A stretch of 64,000 nucleotides of DNA from Pantoea agglomerans. GTDB lineage: Bacteria; Pseudomonadota; Gammaproteobacteria; Enterobacterales; Enterobacteriaceae. The DNA is taken from positions 2,356,001-2,420,000 of the forward strand of contig NZ_CP090207.1 in NCBI RefSeq assembly GCF_021397715.1, written 5' to 3'. Shown here piece by piece: positions 54,881 through 64,000 of this stretch. How positions within the stretch are numbered: the stretch's first letter is position 1; each line of letters opens with the position of its first letter. Made by a program: the position numbers and the translations under genes. The notes below the pieces were generated by a model. That model was not told the DNA's origin. It did not search any database and was given only the letters and a program-made list of their open reading frames with translations.

Positions 54881-56254
54881 GTGCAGAAGTATTTAACAGA
54901 AGCGCGTCAATTGCTTGCCCTTGCGATCCCGGTCATCCTTGCTCAGGTGGCTCAAACCGCAATGGGCTTTGTGGATACCATTATGGCCGGCGCCGTCAGC
55001 GCCACGGATATGGCCGCCGTTGCTGTCGGCACCTCTATCTGGCTTCCGGCCATTCTGTTTGGTCATGGTCTTCTGCTTGCATTGACGCCCACGGTTGCGC
55101 AACTCAACGGCTCTGGCCGCCGCGAACGTATCGCCGAGCAAATTCGTCAGGGCTACTGGCTGGCATTTTTTGTTTCGCTGTTGATCATGGTGGTGTTGTG
55201 GAACGCCGGTTATTTAATCCGGGCGATGCACGATATCGATCCGCTGCTGGCGCAGAAAGCAGAAGGTTACCTGCATGCGCTGCTGTTTGGCGCACCGGGC
55301 TACCTGTTCTTCCAGGTGCTGCGTAATCAGTGCGAAGGCCTGTCGAAAACCAAACCGGGTATGGTGCTGGGTTTTCTCGGGCTGATGGTGAATATCCCGC
55401 TTAACTATATCTTTATCTACGGTCACTTCGGTATGCCAGCGCTGGGCGGTGTCGGCTGCGGCGTGGCAACAGCCTCGGTTTACTGGGTGATGTTCATCTG
55501 TATGCGTTTCTGGATCCGCCGGATGGGCGCCATGCGGGATATCCATCTGGTCAGTCGCTGGTCTGCGCCGTCACGGCCTATTCTGACCCGTCTGATGACG
55601 CTGGGCTTGCCGGTGGCGCTGGCGCTGTTCTTTGAGGTGACGCTGTTTGCCGTGGTGGCGCTGCTGGTCTCTCCGCTGGGAATCGTTGACGTTGCCGGAC
55701 ATCAGATTGCACTGAACTTCAGCTCACTGATGTTTGTTATGCCGCTGTCGCTTGGCGTCGCCACCACTATCCGGGTCGGCTATCGTCTGGGTCAGGGATC
55801 GACTGAACAGGCGAAGGTGGCCGCCTGGACTGCGCAGGGCGTCGGCATCAGCATGGCGGCGATGACCGCGCTGTTTACCGTCACCTTCCGGCATCAGATC
55901 GCCCTGCTCTATAACGACAATCCGGAAGTGGTGACGCTGGCGGCGCAGCTGATGCTGCTGGCGGCGATCTATCAGTTCTCCGATTCGATCCAGGTGATTG
56001 GCAGCGGTATTCTGCGTGGCTACAAAGATACCCGCTCGATCTTTTTTATCACCTTTATCGCCTACTGGCTGCTTGGTCTGCCGGCCGGTTATCTGCTGGC
56101 GCTCACTGACTGGCTGGTGCCACGCATGGGGCCAGCGGGATTCTGGTGCGGCTTCATTATCGGGCTGACATCCGCGGCGGTAATGATGCTTTGGCGAATC
56201 AGGCGTCTGCAGCAGTCACCTGCCGAGGTGATCCTGACGCGCGCGGCGCGCTAA
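54881..56254 (+). CDS. mdtK: Multidrug efflux protein MdtK (NorM, MATE family)
   Basis: The 457-residue protein has 12 hydrophobic segments and matches E. coli Mdt[28 protein letters not shown] at the start, [20 protein letters not shown], and the second half beginning near residue 235. It exports cationic drugs and dipeptides with sodium or proton antiport. The start is GTG (54881), preceded by CAGGTGTTAAC. Confidence 0.96.
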   Translation: MQKYLTEARQLLALAIPVILAQVAQTAMGFVDTIMAGAVSATDMAAVAVGTSIWLPAILFGHGLLLALTPTVAQLNGSGRRERIAEQIRQGYWLAFFVSLLIMVVLWNAGYLIRAMHDIDPLLAQKAEGYLHALLFGAPGYLFFQVLRNQCEGLSKTKPGMVLGFLGLMVNIPLNYIFIYGHFGMPALGGVGCGVATASVYWVMFICMRFWIRRMGAMRDIHLVSRWSAPSRPILTRLMTLGLPVALALFFEVTLFAVVALLVSPLGIVDVAGHQIALNFSSLMFVMPLSLGVATTIRVGYRLGQGSTEQAKVAAWTAQGVGISMAAMTALFTVTFRHQIALLYNDNPEVVTLAAQLMLLAAIYQFSDSIQVIGSGILRGYKDTRSIFFITFIAYWLLGLPAGYLLALTDWLVPRMGPAGFWCGFIIGLTSAAVMMLWRIRRLQQSPAEVILTRAAR

Positions 56255-56407
56255 CCGGTTGAGCGGGCGGTAAAAGGCTCGCGACGCCTAAAAAAACGAC
56301 GCATAGCACAGTTGCTACTCAGTCACGGTGAAAAAACGCTTTTTCTCCTTGCCAGCCTCACCGACTGCCGTTAATATTCGTCCCCGCTGTCGCCCAGACA
56401 GCGTGTT

Positions 56408-56484
56408 GCGCTCTTAGCTCAGTTGGTTAGAGCACCACCTTGACATGGTGGGGGTCGATGGTTCGAGTCCATTAGAGCGCACCA
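56408..56484 (+). tRNA. tRNA-Val(GAC), type A, copy 1
   Basis: 77 nt with encoded CCA. Acceptor GCGCTCT/AGAGCGC, anticodon GAC at 56442-56444 in loop TTGACAT, T-arm GGTTCGAGTCC. E. coli has valV-valW of the same anticodon at this location. Confidence 0.96.
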
Positions 56485-56487
56485 AGT

Positions 56488-56564
56488 GCGTCCGTAGCTC
56501 AGTTGGTTAGAGCACCACCTTGACATGGTGGGGGTCGGTGGTTCGAGTCCACTCGGACGCACCA
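56488..56564 (+). tRNA. tRNA-Val(GAC), type B, copy 1
   Basis: 77 nt with encoded CCA. Acceptor GCGTCCG/CGGACGC and T-stem with GGTGG/CCACT differ from type A, while D-arm and anticodon arm are identical. Only 3 nt separate it from the preceding tRNA. Confidence 0.96.
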
Positions 56565-56586
56565 ATATTCAATATGCATTCAGTAT

Positions 56587-56663
56587 GCGCTCTTAGCTCA
56601 GTTGGTTAGAGCACCACCTTGACATGGTGGGGGTCGATGGTTCGAGTCCATTAGAGCGCACCA
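56587..56663 (+). tRNA. tRNA-Val(GAC), type A, copy 2
   Basis: Identical to the tRNA at 56408-56484. It lies exactly 179 bp further on, after a 22-nt spacer containing ATATTCAATATGCAT. Confidence 0.96.
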
Positions 56664-56666
56664 AGT

Positions 56667-56743
56667 GCGTCCGTAGCTCAGTTGGTTAGAGCACCACCTT
56701 GACATGGTGGGGGTCGGTGGTTCGAGTCCACTCGGACGCACCA
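56667..56743 (+). tRNA. tRNA-Val(GAC), type B, copy 2
   Basis: Identical to the tRNA at 56488-56564, again displaced by 179 bp. Confidence 0.96.
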
Positions 56744-56765
56744 ATATTCAATATGCATTCAGTAT

Positions 56766-56842
56766 GCGCTCTTAGCTCAGTTGGTTAGAGCACCACCTTG
56801 ACATGGTGGGGGTCGATGGTTCGAGTCCATTAGAGCGCACCA
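56766..56842 (+). tRNA. tRNA-Val(GAC), type A, copy 3
   Basis: Identical to the other two type A copies. It is the last gene of the array; the sequence after its CCA leaves the repeat unit. Confidence 0.96.
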
Positions 56843-56914
56843 CTTTCAGAATTCCTTCAGCTTGCGCAACTCCACTTTTATTGATCTGCATCGCTTCCCC
56901 CTTCTGCTTTTTGA

Positions 56915-56943
56915 TTGGTTTTCGCATACTTAGCGTCTATACT
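56915..56943 (+). promoter_or_regulatory. Probable pykF promoter
   Basis: TTGGTT (56915-56920), a 17-bp spacer and a TATACT -10 box (56938-56943). Transcription would start near 56950, giving a leader of about 235 nt. Confidence 0.6.
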
Positions 56944-56960
56944 GTGCCGCGTTGTCCACT

Positions 56961-56974
56961 TGAAAGGTTTCAGC
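56961..56974 (-). promoter_or_regulatory. Cra (FruR) operator of pykF
   Basis: Read on the minus strand, GCTGAAACCTTTCA fits the Cra consensus RSTGAAWCSNTHHW at every position. It lies about 11 bp downstream of the predicted transcription start, a roadblock position as expected for Cra repression of pykF. Confidence 0.75.
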
Positions 56975-57186
56975 GATCACGTGCCTATTGCGATAACTCA
57001 GATAATTTGCGCAACAATAATGAGGTGGTTACCCGGCGTAACCGCACAACTTCCCTGCACGCCTGGCCTTCGTCACCTATTCTTACTCTGTACAGCCCGT
57101 TTCGATTTCAAACAGTATTCTCACTTCGATGCATTGCCATCGGATTTCGCCCTTTATCATCCATCACAACTTACAGATAACCTGTC

Positions 57187-58599
57187 ATGAAAAAGACTAA
57201 GATCGTTTGTACTATCGGCCCGAAAACCGAATCAGAAGAGATGCTGACCCAGCTGCTGGAAGCCGGCATGAATGTTATGCGTCTTAACTTCTCCCACGGC
57301 GATTATGCCGAGCACGGTCAGCGCATCACCAATATGCGTGCCGTGATGGAAAAAACCGGTCGTCAGGCGGCTATCCTGCTGGATACCAAAGGCCCTGAAA
57401 TCCGCACCATGAAACTGGAAGGCGGAAATGATGCGCCGTTGAAAGCGGGTCAGACCTTTACCTTTACCACCGACCAGAGCGTGATCGGTAACAGCGAGCG
57501 CGTTGCGGTCACCTACCCTGGCTTTACCGCTGACCTGAAAATCGGCAACACCGTGCTGGTCGATGATGGCTTGATCGGAATGGAAGTGACCGAAGTCACT
57601 GAAAATACCGTGGTGTGTAAAGTGCTGAACAACGGCGACCTTGGTGAAAACAAAGGCGTTAACCTGCCTGGCGTTTCAATCCAGTTGCCAGCGCTGGCCG
57701 AAAAAGATAAGCGCGACCTGATTTTCGGTTGCGAGCAAGGCGTTGATTTCGTGGCGGCCTCTTTCATCCGTAAACGCTCAGACGTGCTGGAAATTCGCGA
57801 GCACCTGAAGCAGCACGGCGGTGAGAACATCCAGATCATCTCCAAAATCGAAAACCAGGAAGGCCTGAACAACTTCGACGAAATTCTCGAAGCCTCTGAT
57901 GGCATCATGGTAGCGCGTGGCGACCTGGGCGTTGAGATCCCGGTTGAAGAAGTGATCTTCGCTCAGAAGATGATGATCAAGAAGTGTAATAAAGCGCGCA
58001 AAGTGGTGATTACCGCTACCCAGATGCTTGACTCGATGATCAAGAACCCACGCCCTACCCGTGCTGAAGCGGGCGACGTGGCAAACGCCATCCTCGACGG
58101 CACCGATGCGGTAATGCTCTCTGGCGAAAGCGCCAAGGGTAAATACCCGCTTGAGTCGGTCACCATCATGGCGACCATCTGTGAGCGTACCGACCGCGTG
58201 ATGAAGTCACGTATCGATAGCCAGAACGACACCCGCAAGCTGCGTATCACCGAAGCGGTCTGCCGCGGTGCCGTTGAAACGGCTGAGAAGCTGGAAGCAC
58301 CACTGATTGTGGTTGCCACCGAAGGCGGTAAATCTGCCAAGGCCGTGCGTAAATACTTCCCGAACGCCACCATCCTGGCGCTGACCACCAATCCGACCAC
58401 TGCGCGTCAGCTGATCCTGAGTAAAGGGATTGAGACTCGTCTGGTCACTGAGATTGCCTCTACCGATGATTTCTATCGTCTGGGTAAAGAAGCGGCGCTG
58501 GAAAGCGGCTACGGTCAGAAAGGTGATGTGGTGGTGCTGGTCTCTGGTGCATTAGTACCAAGCGGAACTACCAACACCGCCTCAGTACACGTACTGTAA
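57187..58599 (+). CDS. pykF: Pyruvate kinase I
   Basis: The 470-residue length equals E. coli PykF. Motifs: [40 protein letters not shown], the active-site helix [17 protein letters not shown] and [45 protein letters not shown], then the C-terminal effector domain for fructose-1,6-bisphosphate. It makes pyruvate and ATP from phosphoenolpyruvate. Confidence 0.98.
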   Translation: MKKTKIVCTIGPKTESEEMLTQLLEAGMNVMRLNFSHGDYAEHGQRITNMRAVMEKTGRQAAILLDTKGPEIRTMKLEGGNDAPLKAGQTFTFTTDQSVIGNSERVAVTYPGFTADLKIGNTVLVDDGLIGMEVTEVTENTVVCKVLNNGDLGENKGVNLPGVSIQLPALAEKDKRDLIFGCEQGVDFVAASFIRKRSDVLEIREHLKQHGGENIQIISKIENQEGLNNFDEILEASDGIMVARGDLGVEIPVEEVIFAQKMMIKKCNKARKVVITATQMLDSMIKNPRPTRAEAGDVANAILDGTDAVMLSGESAKGKYPLESVTIMATICERTDRVMKSRIDSQNDTRKLRITEAVCRGAVETAEKLEAPLIVVATEGGKSAKAVRKYFPNATILALTTNPTTARQLILSKGIETRLVTEIASTDDFYRLGKEAALESGYGQKGDVVVLVSGALVPSGTTNTASVHVL

Positions 58600-58620
58600 A
58601 ACACTTTTTGCTCTTTATTT

Positions 58621-58650
58621 TAAGGCGCCTTTCATGGGCGCTTTTTTTTA
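58621..58650 (+). terminator. Terminator of pykF
   Basis: GCGCC (58625-58629) pairs with GGCGC (58637-58641), extended by A-T pairs, and eight T follow, 22 bp after the stop codon. Confidence 0.82.
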
Positions 58651-58830
58651 TTTGTACTTAATACAAATAGCGGAAAATTCCAATCGAAAATAACTATTCA
58701 AATACACTTTATATTAAGGTTAATCCGATTAAATCTCTCTGTTTTCGCTAAATTTTTTTATCATCTACTGCGATCCGCTGCTTCTTTGAGCGAACGATCA
58801 AATTTAAGCATCTTCTCATCAAAAATTTAT

Positions 58831-58860
58831 TCTCAACTTAAAAAGCTTTGTGTAATACTT
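58831..58860 (+). promoter_or_regulatory. lpp promoter
   Basis: The segment from about 58831 to the lpp start is almost identical to the E. coli lpp promoter and leader as I remember it, with -10 TAATACT (58854-58860) in a very AT-rich setting and start near 58867. The leader includes CTACATGGAGATTAACTCAA and AGAGGGTATAAATA before the ATG. Confidence 0.85.
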
Positions 58861-58900
58861 GTAACGCTACATGGAGATTAACTCAATCTAGAGGGTATAA

Positions 58901-59140
<240 letters not shown>

Positions 59141-59152
59141 GAGTTCTGGTTT

Positions 59153-59184
59153 AAAAATGGCGCCTTTAAGGCGCCATTTTTTTT
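59153..59184. terminator. Terminator of lpp
   Basis: AAAAATGGCGCC (59153-59164), loop TTTAA, GGCGCCATTTTT and further T. The A-run on the left allows function for the convergent ldtE as well. Confidence 0.92.
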
Positions 59185-59219
59185 GCTTTGCATTTACGCG
59201 GTTTCCCGCGTTAATCCTT

Positions 59220-60245
59220 TCAGGGCGTGGCCGTTTCGGCTTTAGCCTCATCGACTGGCGCAGCAGAGGCTGATGAAGGCGTCTCCCGCCCTGCTGGCGG
59301 CGTTGTCTCGCTCCGGACCGGCTCACCATTGCTGACCAGTACCGGCATCCCTGAGCGGCGCGCTAAGGTCGCTTTAATCAGTGCGCTATCGCTCTCTTCG
59401 CTTTTAATAAACTTTTTCAGTCCGGTAGTCAGCGCTAACGGCATAGTTTGCGGATCGTCCTTATCGCTATGCGACAGGGGCTGATGCACCTCAACGTAGC
59501 GTTTACCGTCAGGCTCCACCGCATATTTCACCGGCTGATTGATAATCTGAACCCGCGTCCCTTTCGGTACCGAATTAAACAGCGCTTCGATATCCTCTGA
59601 ACGCAGGCGGATACAACCGGAGCTGACACGCATACCAATACCAAACTTCGCATTGGTGCCGTGGATCAGATACTGGCCGCTGCCGCGCGCCAGACGCATG
59701 GCAAACAGCCCCATCGGGTTGTCGGGCCCGGCAGGCACCACTGCAGGCAGCGTCACGCCCTCTTTGGCATAGCGTTTACGAATGTTCTGAGTCGGCGTCC
59801 AGGTGGGATTCGGTATTTTCTGACTGATTTGGGTCACCATCACCGGCGTCGCCGCGCCCAGCTGACCAATCCCGATTGGATAGACGATCACCTTGTCTTC
59901 GCCTTTGGGATAGTAGTAGAGACGCAGTTCGGCCAGATTCACCACAATGCCTTCACGGGGTGTGTCGGGCAGCAACATCTGCAGCGGTACGGTCAGTTGC
60001 GTGCCGGCTTTCGGCAGCCAGGGATCGGTGCCGGGATTGGCCTCCAGCATGCCGAGCAGACCAACCTGGTAGCGGGCGGCGATCTCTTCCAGTGGACGTT
60101 TGTCGTCAGGAACCTGAGTCAGGACGTTTTCGCCAATCAGGCGACTGTCAGGCGGCGGTAGCGGGTATTCCGTGGCAAAAGCGGGTGCAGAGAGCCCAAA
60201 GCAGGTCAGCAGCAGTGCACCGGCTAAACGTAAAGCAGGTTTCAT
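59220..60245 (-). CDS. ldtE: L,D-transpeptidase LdtE (YnhG)
   Basis: The 341-residue protein has a signal peptide (cut near AFAT, residue 25), a LysM-like segment (about 35-90: YQVGLLGMLEANPGTD...LTVP) and a YkuD catalytic domain with HGTNAKFGIGMRVSSGCIRL, where Cys211 is the nucleophile. LdtE forms 3-3 crosslinks in peptidoglycan. The C-terminus is a Pro/Ala-rich tail. It lies between lpp and sufE as in E. coli. Confidence 0.95.
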   Translation of the reverse strand: MKPALRLAGALLLTCFGLSAPAFATEYPLPPPDSRLIGENVLTQVPDDKRPLEEIAARYQVGLLGMLEANPGTDPWLPKAGTQLTVPLQMLLPDTPREGIVVNLAELRLYYYPKGEDKVIVYPIGIGQLGAATPVMVTQISQKIPNPTWTPTQNIRKRYAKEGVTLPAVVPAGPDNPMGLFAMRLARGSGQYLIHGTNAKFGIGMRVSSGCIRLRSEDIEALFNSVPKGTRVQIINQPVKYAVEPDGKRYVEVHQPLSHSDKDDPQTMPLALTTGLKKFIKSEESDSALIKATLARRSGMPVLVSNGEPVRSETTPPAGRETPSSASAAPVDEAKAETATP

Positions 60246-60301
60246 GCAATTTTCTCGTCAGATAAAAAAACAGACGCCGGTTGGCGTCTGTCGAGTGTAG
60301 C

Positions 60302-60718
60302 TTAGCTGAGGTTCTGAGCGGTATGGCGAATAGACCGAATCATCGCTTCCAGCCCCTGCGACCGGGTCGGCGTCAGGTGCTGCATCAGTGCCAGTTCGCC
60401 AAACCAGTGGCGTACATCCAGCGCGACAATTTCAGCGGGCGGCAGATTCTGATAAAGGCTAAATACGATAGCAATCAGACCTTTAACAATCGCGGCGTCA
60501 CTGTCACCTTCAAAGGCGATGGTGCCATCTTCCTGCGGTGTCATCCTGATCCACACCTGGCTCTGGCAGCCTGAAATGGCATTTTCCGGCTGGTGTAAGG
60601 TTTCAGATGATTCCGGAAGTTTTGACCCCAGCTCAATGATGTAGAGGTACTTCTCTTCCCAGTTGGCGCAACGATTAAAGTTACGCACCAGTTTCTCTTT
60701 TTCTGGCAAATTCGCCAT
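60302..60718 (-). CDS. sufE: Cysteine desulfuration protein SufE
   Basis: The 138-residue protein matches Suf[27 protein letters not shown], then [10 protein letters not shown] with the sulfur-accepting Cys. It takes persulfide sulfur from SufS and passes it to SufB. It is the last gene of the suf operon, 21 bp after sufS. Confidence 0.96.
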   Translation of the reverse strand: MANLPEKEKLVRNFNRCANWEEKYLYIIELGSKLPESSETLHQPENAISGCQSQVWIRMTPQEDGTIAFEGDSDAAIVKGLIAIVFSLYQNLPPAEIVALDVRHWFGELALMQHLTPTRSQGLEAMIRSIRHTAQNLS

Positions 60719-60739
60719 CGGTTACTCCGTTAAAACTGT

Positions 60740-61966
60740 TCAGCCGCCCAGCAGACGATGAATACGAGTCAGTCCGGCCGCCAGACGATCCACTTCCTCT
60801 TCACTGTTGTAGAAGGTGAACGAGGCGCGACACATCGCTGGCACGTTGTAGTGGTGCATCAGCGGCATTGCGCAGTGGTGGCCGGTACGGATCGCAATGC
60901 CGTACTGATCGAGGAAGCTGCCAACGTCAAAGGCGTGATGCTTGCCCAGATTGAAGGCGATCACCCCAGCACGCGCCTGCGGGCCGTAAATCTGAATATC
61001 CGGTACCGAGGCCAGCTTATCGAGCGCGTAATTCATCAGCGCCGTTTCGCGTTGATGAATCGTCTCCAGACCCAGCGCCTGAACGTAGGCCAGCGCGGCA
61101 CCAAAGCCGATAATCCCGCCGGTGTTTGGCGTCCCGGCTTCGAAACGCCAGGGCGCACTGTTCCAGGTAGTCCCGGTCGGCAGCAGCACGCGGTCGATCA
61201 TCGATCCACCGCCTTCCCACGGTGGCATCTCATCCAGCAGCGCTTTGCGGCCATAGAGAATACCGACGCCGTTCGGGCCATACAGCTTGTGGCTGGAGAA
61301 AACGTAGAAGTCGCAGCCGATATCCTGCACGTCGACTTTGCCATGCATCACCGCCTGCGCGCCATCAATCAGCGTCACGACGCCCGCGGCTTTTGCCTGC
61401 GCGACGATCGCCTTCACCGGGTTGACTGTGCCAAGGACGTTAGAGACATGCGTGACCGCCAGCAAACGGGTGCGGCTGTCGATCAGACCTGCCAGTTGCT
61501 CCAGCGCCAGCTCGCCATTGTCGTTCAGCGGCAGCACCCGGATTTCAGCACCGGTACGCTGCGCCACCATCTGCCACGGCACGATGTTAGCGTGATGCTC
61601 CATCTCGGTGATGATCAGGTTGTCGCCCGGCTGGAGATTCGCGCCGCCCCAGCTGTTGGCCACCAGATTGATGCCTTCAGTGGTGCCTTTGACGAACACG
61701 ATCTCTTCCTGCGTGGCCGCATTCAGAAAACGCGCCGCCTGGTCGCGCACGTTCTCCATATCGCTGGTCGCCTGCTGGCTGAGCGTATGAATACCGCGAT
61801 GCACGGCCGCGTAGCCGTGCTGGTAGAAATGACTTTCGGCGTTGATCACCGACAACGGGCGTTGTGCGCTGGCCGCACTGTCAAGATAGGCCAGCGGATG
61901 ACCGTTGACCTCACGCTTCAGGATCGGAAAATCTTCCCTGATGCGTTCGAGATCGAAGTTCATCAT
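60740..61966 (-). CDS. sufS: Cysteine desulfurase SufS
   Basis: The 408-residue PLP enzyme has [22 protein letters not shown]-like [13 protein letters not shown], the PLP lysine in [21 protein letters not shown] and the active-site Cys in [15 protein letters not shown]. It releases sulfur from cysteine for Fe-S assembly. Its ATG overlaps the sufD stop (61963-61966), a coupled arrangement. Confidence 0.97.
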   Translation of the reverse strand: MMNFDLERIREDFPILKREVNGHPLAYLDSAASAQRPLSVINAESHFYQHGYAAVHRGIHTLSQQATSDMENVRDQAARFLNAATQEEIVFVKGTTEGINLVANSWGGANLQPGDNLIITEMEHHANIVPWQMVAQRTGAEIRVLPLNDNGELALEQLAGLIDSRTRLLAVTHVSNVLGTVNPVKAIVAQAKAAGVVTLIDGAQAVMHGKVDVQDIGCDFYVFSSHKLYGPNGVGILYGRKALLDEMPPWEGGGSMIDRVLLPTGTTWNSAPWRFEAGTPNTGGIIGFGAALAYVQALGLETIHQRETALMNYALDKLASVPDIQIYGPQARAGVIAFNLGKHHAFDVGSFLDQYGIAIRTGHHCAMPLMHHYNVPAMCRASFTFYNSEEEVDRLAAGLTRIHRLLGG

Positions 61967-63243
61967 GAGTCGTCTCCAGGAAAGCGCTCAGCGATACGCT
62001 GCAGCACTGCCTGACGCAAGACCTCATTCTCCAGTGCTTCGGTCAGTTCCGCAGCAAAGGCGTGAATGATCATGGTCTGGGCAGCGTCCTGCTCAATACC
62101 GCGCGAGCGCAGATAGAACATCTGCTCATCATCGATGCGACCGATGGTGGCGCCGTGGCTGCACTTCACGTCATCCGCATAGATTTCCAGCTGCGGCTTG
62201 GTGTCCACTTCGGCCAGACGTCCCAGCAACAGGTTGTTGTTGGTCATCTGTCCATCTGTTTTCAGCGCATGCTTAGCCACTTTGATATGACCATTAAACA
62301 CCGCCCGGCCTTTGTCACGCACGATGGTTTTGTGCATCTGACGGCTGACGCAGTAGCCTTTATTGTGCTCAAGGTAAGTACGGGTATCCGCCACTTCCTG
62401 ACGCACCGGCAGCACCAGACTGTTCACCGCCAGCTGGGTATTCTCACCGTTTAACTGGGTGCTGGTGTTGTGACGGCTCAGACCCGCGCCCAGCAGGAAG
62501 CTGGTGCTGCTGACCTGGGCATCACTGCCGATCACCAGGTCGTTGTGCGCGAAGTGATAGCTCTCGCTGCTTTCAAACGCCAGTTTGGTGTGGGTCAGTT
62601 TTGCGTTGTTGCCGACCTCAAAGGTAAAGCGTGCGCCGGTGAAGTGCGCGCTGCCATCCAGCGAGACGTAGTGCTCAACCACTTCCGCTTCCGCGCTCTC
62701 ATCCAGCTGCAGATGATGACGATGATGAACGGTGTTCATCCCGCTCTGCTGGCCGCTGGTGATGTGCAGCAGATAGAGCGGACGGGCAGCAGCTTTACCG
62801 CGAGCCAGATGAAGAGTGGTCACCTCTTCCGCCAGACTCTCGGTCAGGTGCAGGAAGACTTCCGGCTGTACCGCAGCCGGCAGTGGACGACGCTCGGCCG
62901 CCACGCTGTGGTGAATCTCAAACAGCTCGCTGTCGCGGGAACTGAACGCAGGCTGGAACTGACCATCGACATAGACCAGACGCACGGCATCCAGTGGCAG
63001 CGCCAGCGCATCAACCTGCTCAGCGCTCAGGGTTTGCGGTGCCTCTGGCAGCACAAACTGTTGCGTCAGGAAAGTATCCAGCGAGGTGTATTTCCAGTTC
63101 TCATGCTTGCGGGTCGGCAAGCCAACCCGCATCAGTTGCTGCCAGTGCTGCTGTGCCTGAAGTGAACGCACGTCACCGCGCGATTCAAACAGGTGATGCC
63201 ACTGTTGCAGCGCAGAATCACTCTTCGTCGGTAAGCCAGCCAT
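61963..63243 (-). CDS. sufD: Fe-S cluster assembly protein SufD
   Basis: The 426-residue protein starts [19 protein letters not shown], like E. coli SufD, contains [19 protein letters not shown] and the beta-helix core ending [21 protein letters not shown] with conserved His. SufBC2D is the scaffold on which clusters form. The start overlaps the last 26 bp of sufC in another frame. Confidence 0.96.
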   Translation of the reverse strand: MAGLPTKSDSALQQWHHLFESRGDVRSLQAQQHWQQLMRVGLPTRKHENWKYTSLDTFLTQQFVLPEAPQTLSAEQVDALALPLDAVRLVYVDGQFQPAFSSRDSELFEIHHSVAAERRPLPAAVQPEVFLHLTESLAEEVTTLHLARGKAAARPLYLLHITSGQQSGMNTVHHRHHLQLDESAEAEVVEHYVSLDGSAHFTGARFTFEVGNNAKLTHTKLAFESSESYHFAHNDLVIGSDAQVSSTSFLLGAGLSRHNTSTQLNGENTQLAVNSLVLPVRQEVADTRTYLEHNKGYCVSRQMHKTIVRDKGRAVFNGHIKVAKHALKTDGQMTNNNLLLGRLAEVDTKPQLEIYADDVKCSHGATIGRIDDEQMFYLRSRGIEQDAAQTMIIHAFAAELTEALENEVLRQAVLQRIAERFPGDDS

Positions 63244-63964
63244 AACCTTGCTCCTCCAGCTGTTTCACCAGCGAGAAGTCGCCAGATTTCACGATTTTGC
63301 CCTGATAAAGAACGTGTACGAAGTCTGGCTTGATGTAGTCCAGAATACGCTGATAGTGGGTAACGATGATAAAGGCACGCTTCTCATCGCGCAGGCTGTT
63401 AACGCCGTTCGCCACAATTTTCAGCGCATCAATATCCAGCCCGGAATCGGTTTCATCCAGGATGCAGAGTTCCGGCTCCAGCGCCGCCATCTGCAGAATG
63501 TCGTTACGCTTCTTCTCGCCACCGGAGAAGCCAACGTTCACTGAACGGGTCAGTAGATCCTCTGGCATCTTCAGCAGATGAATTTTTTCTTCGATAAAGT
63601 CCTGGAAATCGAAGCGATCCAGCTCCTCCTGCTGACGGTATTTACGCACCGCGTTAACCGAAGTTTGCAGGAAAAACTGGTTGCTCACGCCAGGGATTTC
63701 AACCGGATACTGGAAAGCCATAAAGATACCTTCACCGGCACGCTCTTCCGGTGCCAGCTCCAGCAGGTCTTTACCTTTAAAGGTGACAGAACCACCGGTC
63801 ACTTCATAATCTTCGCGTCCGGCCAGCGTGGCAGAGAGCGTACTTTTGCCTGAGCCGTTCGGGCCCATAATGGCGTGAACTTCACCCGGTTTAATTTCGA
63901 GGTTCAGACCACGCAGAATGGCTTTATCTTCAACACTTACCTGTAAATCTTTAATGCTTAACAT
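63218..63964 (-). CDS. sufC: Fe-S cluster assembly ATPase SufC
   Basis: The 248-residue ABC-type ATPase has Walker A GPNGSGKST, the signature VGFSGGEKKRNDILQ, Walker B ELCILDETDSGLDID and the switch His in IIVTHYQRIL. It drives conformational change of the SufBC2D scaffold. AAGGAA precedes the ATG at 63964. Confidence 0.97.
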   Translation of the reverse strand: MLSIKDLQVSVEDKAILRGLNLEIKPGEVHAIMGPNGSGKSTLSATLAGREDYEVTGGSVTFKGKDLLELAPEERAGEGIFMAFQYPVEIPGVSNQFFLQTSVNAVRKYRQQEELDRFDFQDFIEEKIHLLKMPEDLLTRSVNVGFSGGEKKRNDILQMAALEPELCILDETDSGLDIDALKIVANGVNSLRDEKRAFIIVTHYQRILDYIKPDFVHVLYQGKIVKSGDFSLVKQLEEQGYGWLTDEE

Positions 63965-63974
63965 ACTTATTCCT

Positions 63975-64000
63975 TCACATTGCTTCCGGCAACGCGTGTG
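63975..64000 (-). CDS. sufB: Fe-S cluster assembly protein SufB, C-terminal end (runs off the window)
   Basis: The frame entering from the right edge on the minus strand reads HALPEAM and stops (TGA) 10 bp before the sufC start. E. coli SufB ends in LEHSVG, so His at this point fits, and sufB always precedes sufC. Only eight codons are inside the window, so the assignment rests mainly on gene order. Confidence 0.6.

Larger units (their letters stand above)
56408..56842 (+). repeat. Tandem repeat of a 179-bp tRNA-Val unit (2.4 copies)
   Basis: The unit is type A tRNA, 3-nt spacer, type B tRNA and a 22-nt spacer. Two complete units are followed by a third type A gene, with spacers identical between copies. 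This points to recent unequal recombination or active homogenisation. Confidence 0.93.
56843..57186. other. pykF upstream region
   Basis: About 345 bp holding the pykF promoter and Cra site listed separately. Small open frames here lack ribosome sites. No clear terminator was found directly after the last tRNA. Confidence 0.5.

Noticed and set aside
56408..56842. Regularly spaced repeats resembling a CRISPR array
   Set aside because: The repeats are complete tRNA-Val genes with encoded CCA. Spacers are identical rather than unique, and no cas gene is nearby.
56408..57186. tRNA-linked integration site (genomic island)
   Set aside because: No integrase, no displaced tRNA 3'-end repeat further out, and gene order on both sides follows E. 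coli.
60758..62014. Plus-strand open frame of 418 codons over sufS
   Set aside because: Antisense shadow of SufS, which is conserved end to end. The Arg/His/Gln-rich product resembles no protein.
62470..63165. Plus-strand open frame of 231 codons over sufD
   Set aside because: Antisense to a conserved gene inside the suf operon, with no promoter or ribosome site.

Overview
The window reads as chromosome of an Erwiniaceae member, most likely Pantoea. Gene content and order follow the E. coli tyrS-pdxH-mliC / anmK-slyB-slyA / ydhIJK-sodC-ydhF-ydhL-nemRA-gloA-rnt-grxD-mepH-purR-punRC-cfa-ribC-mdtK-tRNA(Val)-pykF-lpp-ldtE-sufECDS-B segment almost gene for gene. Protein lengths and active-site numbering often match E. 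coli exactly, while several proteins (Mn catalase, UvsE, TreXYZ, BLUF-EAL) are typical of plant-associated relatives rather than of E. coli. I saw no insertion sequence, integrase, prophage, CRISPR array or rRNA.

Region 1 (1-1190) holds the start of tyrS, then pdxH and mliC, all on the minus strand. Region 2 (about 1.2-36 kb) is an accessory block sitting between mliC and anmK, which are neighbours in E. coli. Its first third (1.4-9.3 kb) has many small uncharacterised proteins, a tandem pair of YgdR-type lipoproteins, a YedK-type protein, a TetR regulator, a LexA-controlled umuDC operon, a candidate small RNA and an AriR-like gene. The middle (9.5-17.3 kb) is dense in stress genes: manganese catalase, a YghA-like dehydrogenase, UvsE UV endonuclease, a KGG-repeat protein, Zur-controlled zinT and the KatE/HPII catalase. 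An AT-rich islet of unknown genes follows (17.5-18.8 kb), then a chemoreceptor, a YbdG-like mechanosensitive channel, a small lipoprotein, the treZ-treY-glgX operon that makes trehalose from glycogen, a dehydrogenase, a self-regulated TetR/MFS pair, an acetyltransferase and a BLUF-EAL photoreceptor whose EAL active site looks intact.

Region 3 (36-56.3 kb) is the conserved block: anmK, slyB, slyA with a SlyA-type operator, the ydhIJK efflux genes, an extra inner-membrane-type lipoprotein, sodC, ydhF, ydhL, nemR-nemA-gloA with two NemR-type sites, rnt, grxD, mepH, ynhF, purR with a PUR box, punR/punC, cfa, ribC and mdtK. The E. coli genes lhr, sodB and ydhP are missing from their expected places. 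Region 4 (56.4-64 kb) holds five tRNA-Val(GAC) genes made by tandem duplication of a 179-bp unit, pykF with a Cra-type site, lpp, ldtE and most of the suf iron-sulfur operon, leaving the window inside sufB.

Taken together, the accessory block combines UV repair and tolerance, two unrelated catalases, trehalose synthesis, blue-light sensing, chemotaxis and osmotic-shock protection. That is a set of functions suited to life on exposed plant surfaces. Functions are assigned from recognised sequence families; regulatory sites are motif matches read by eye.
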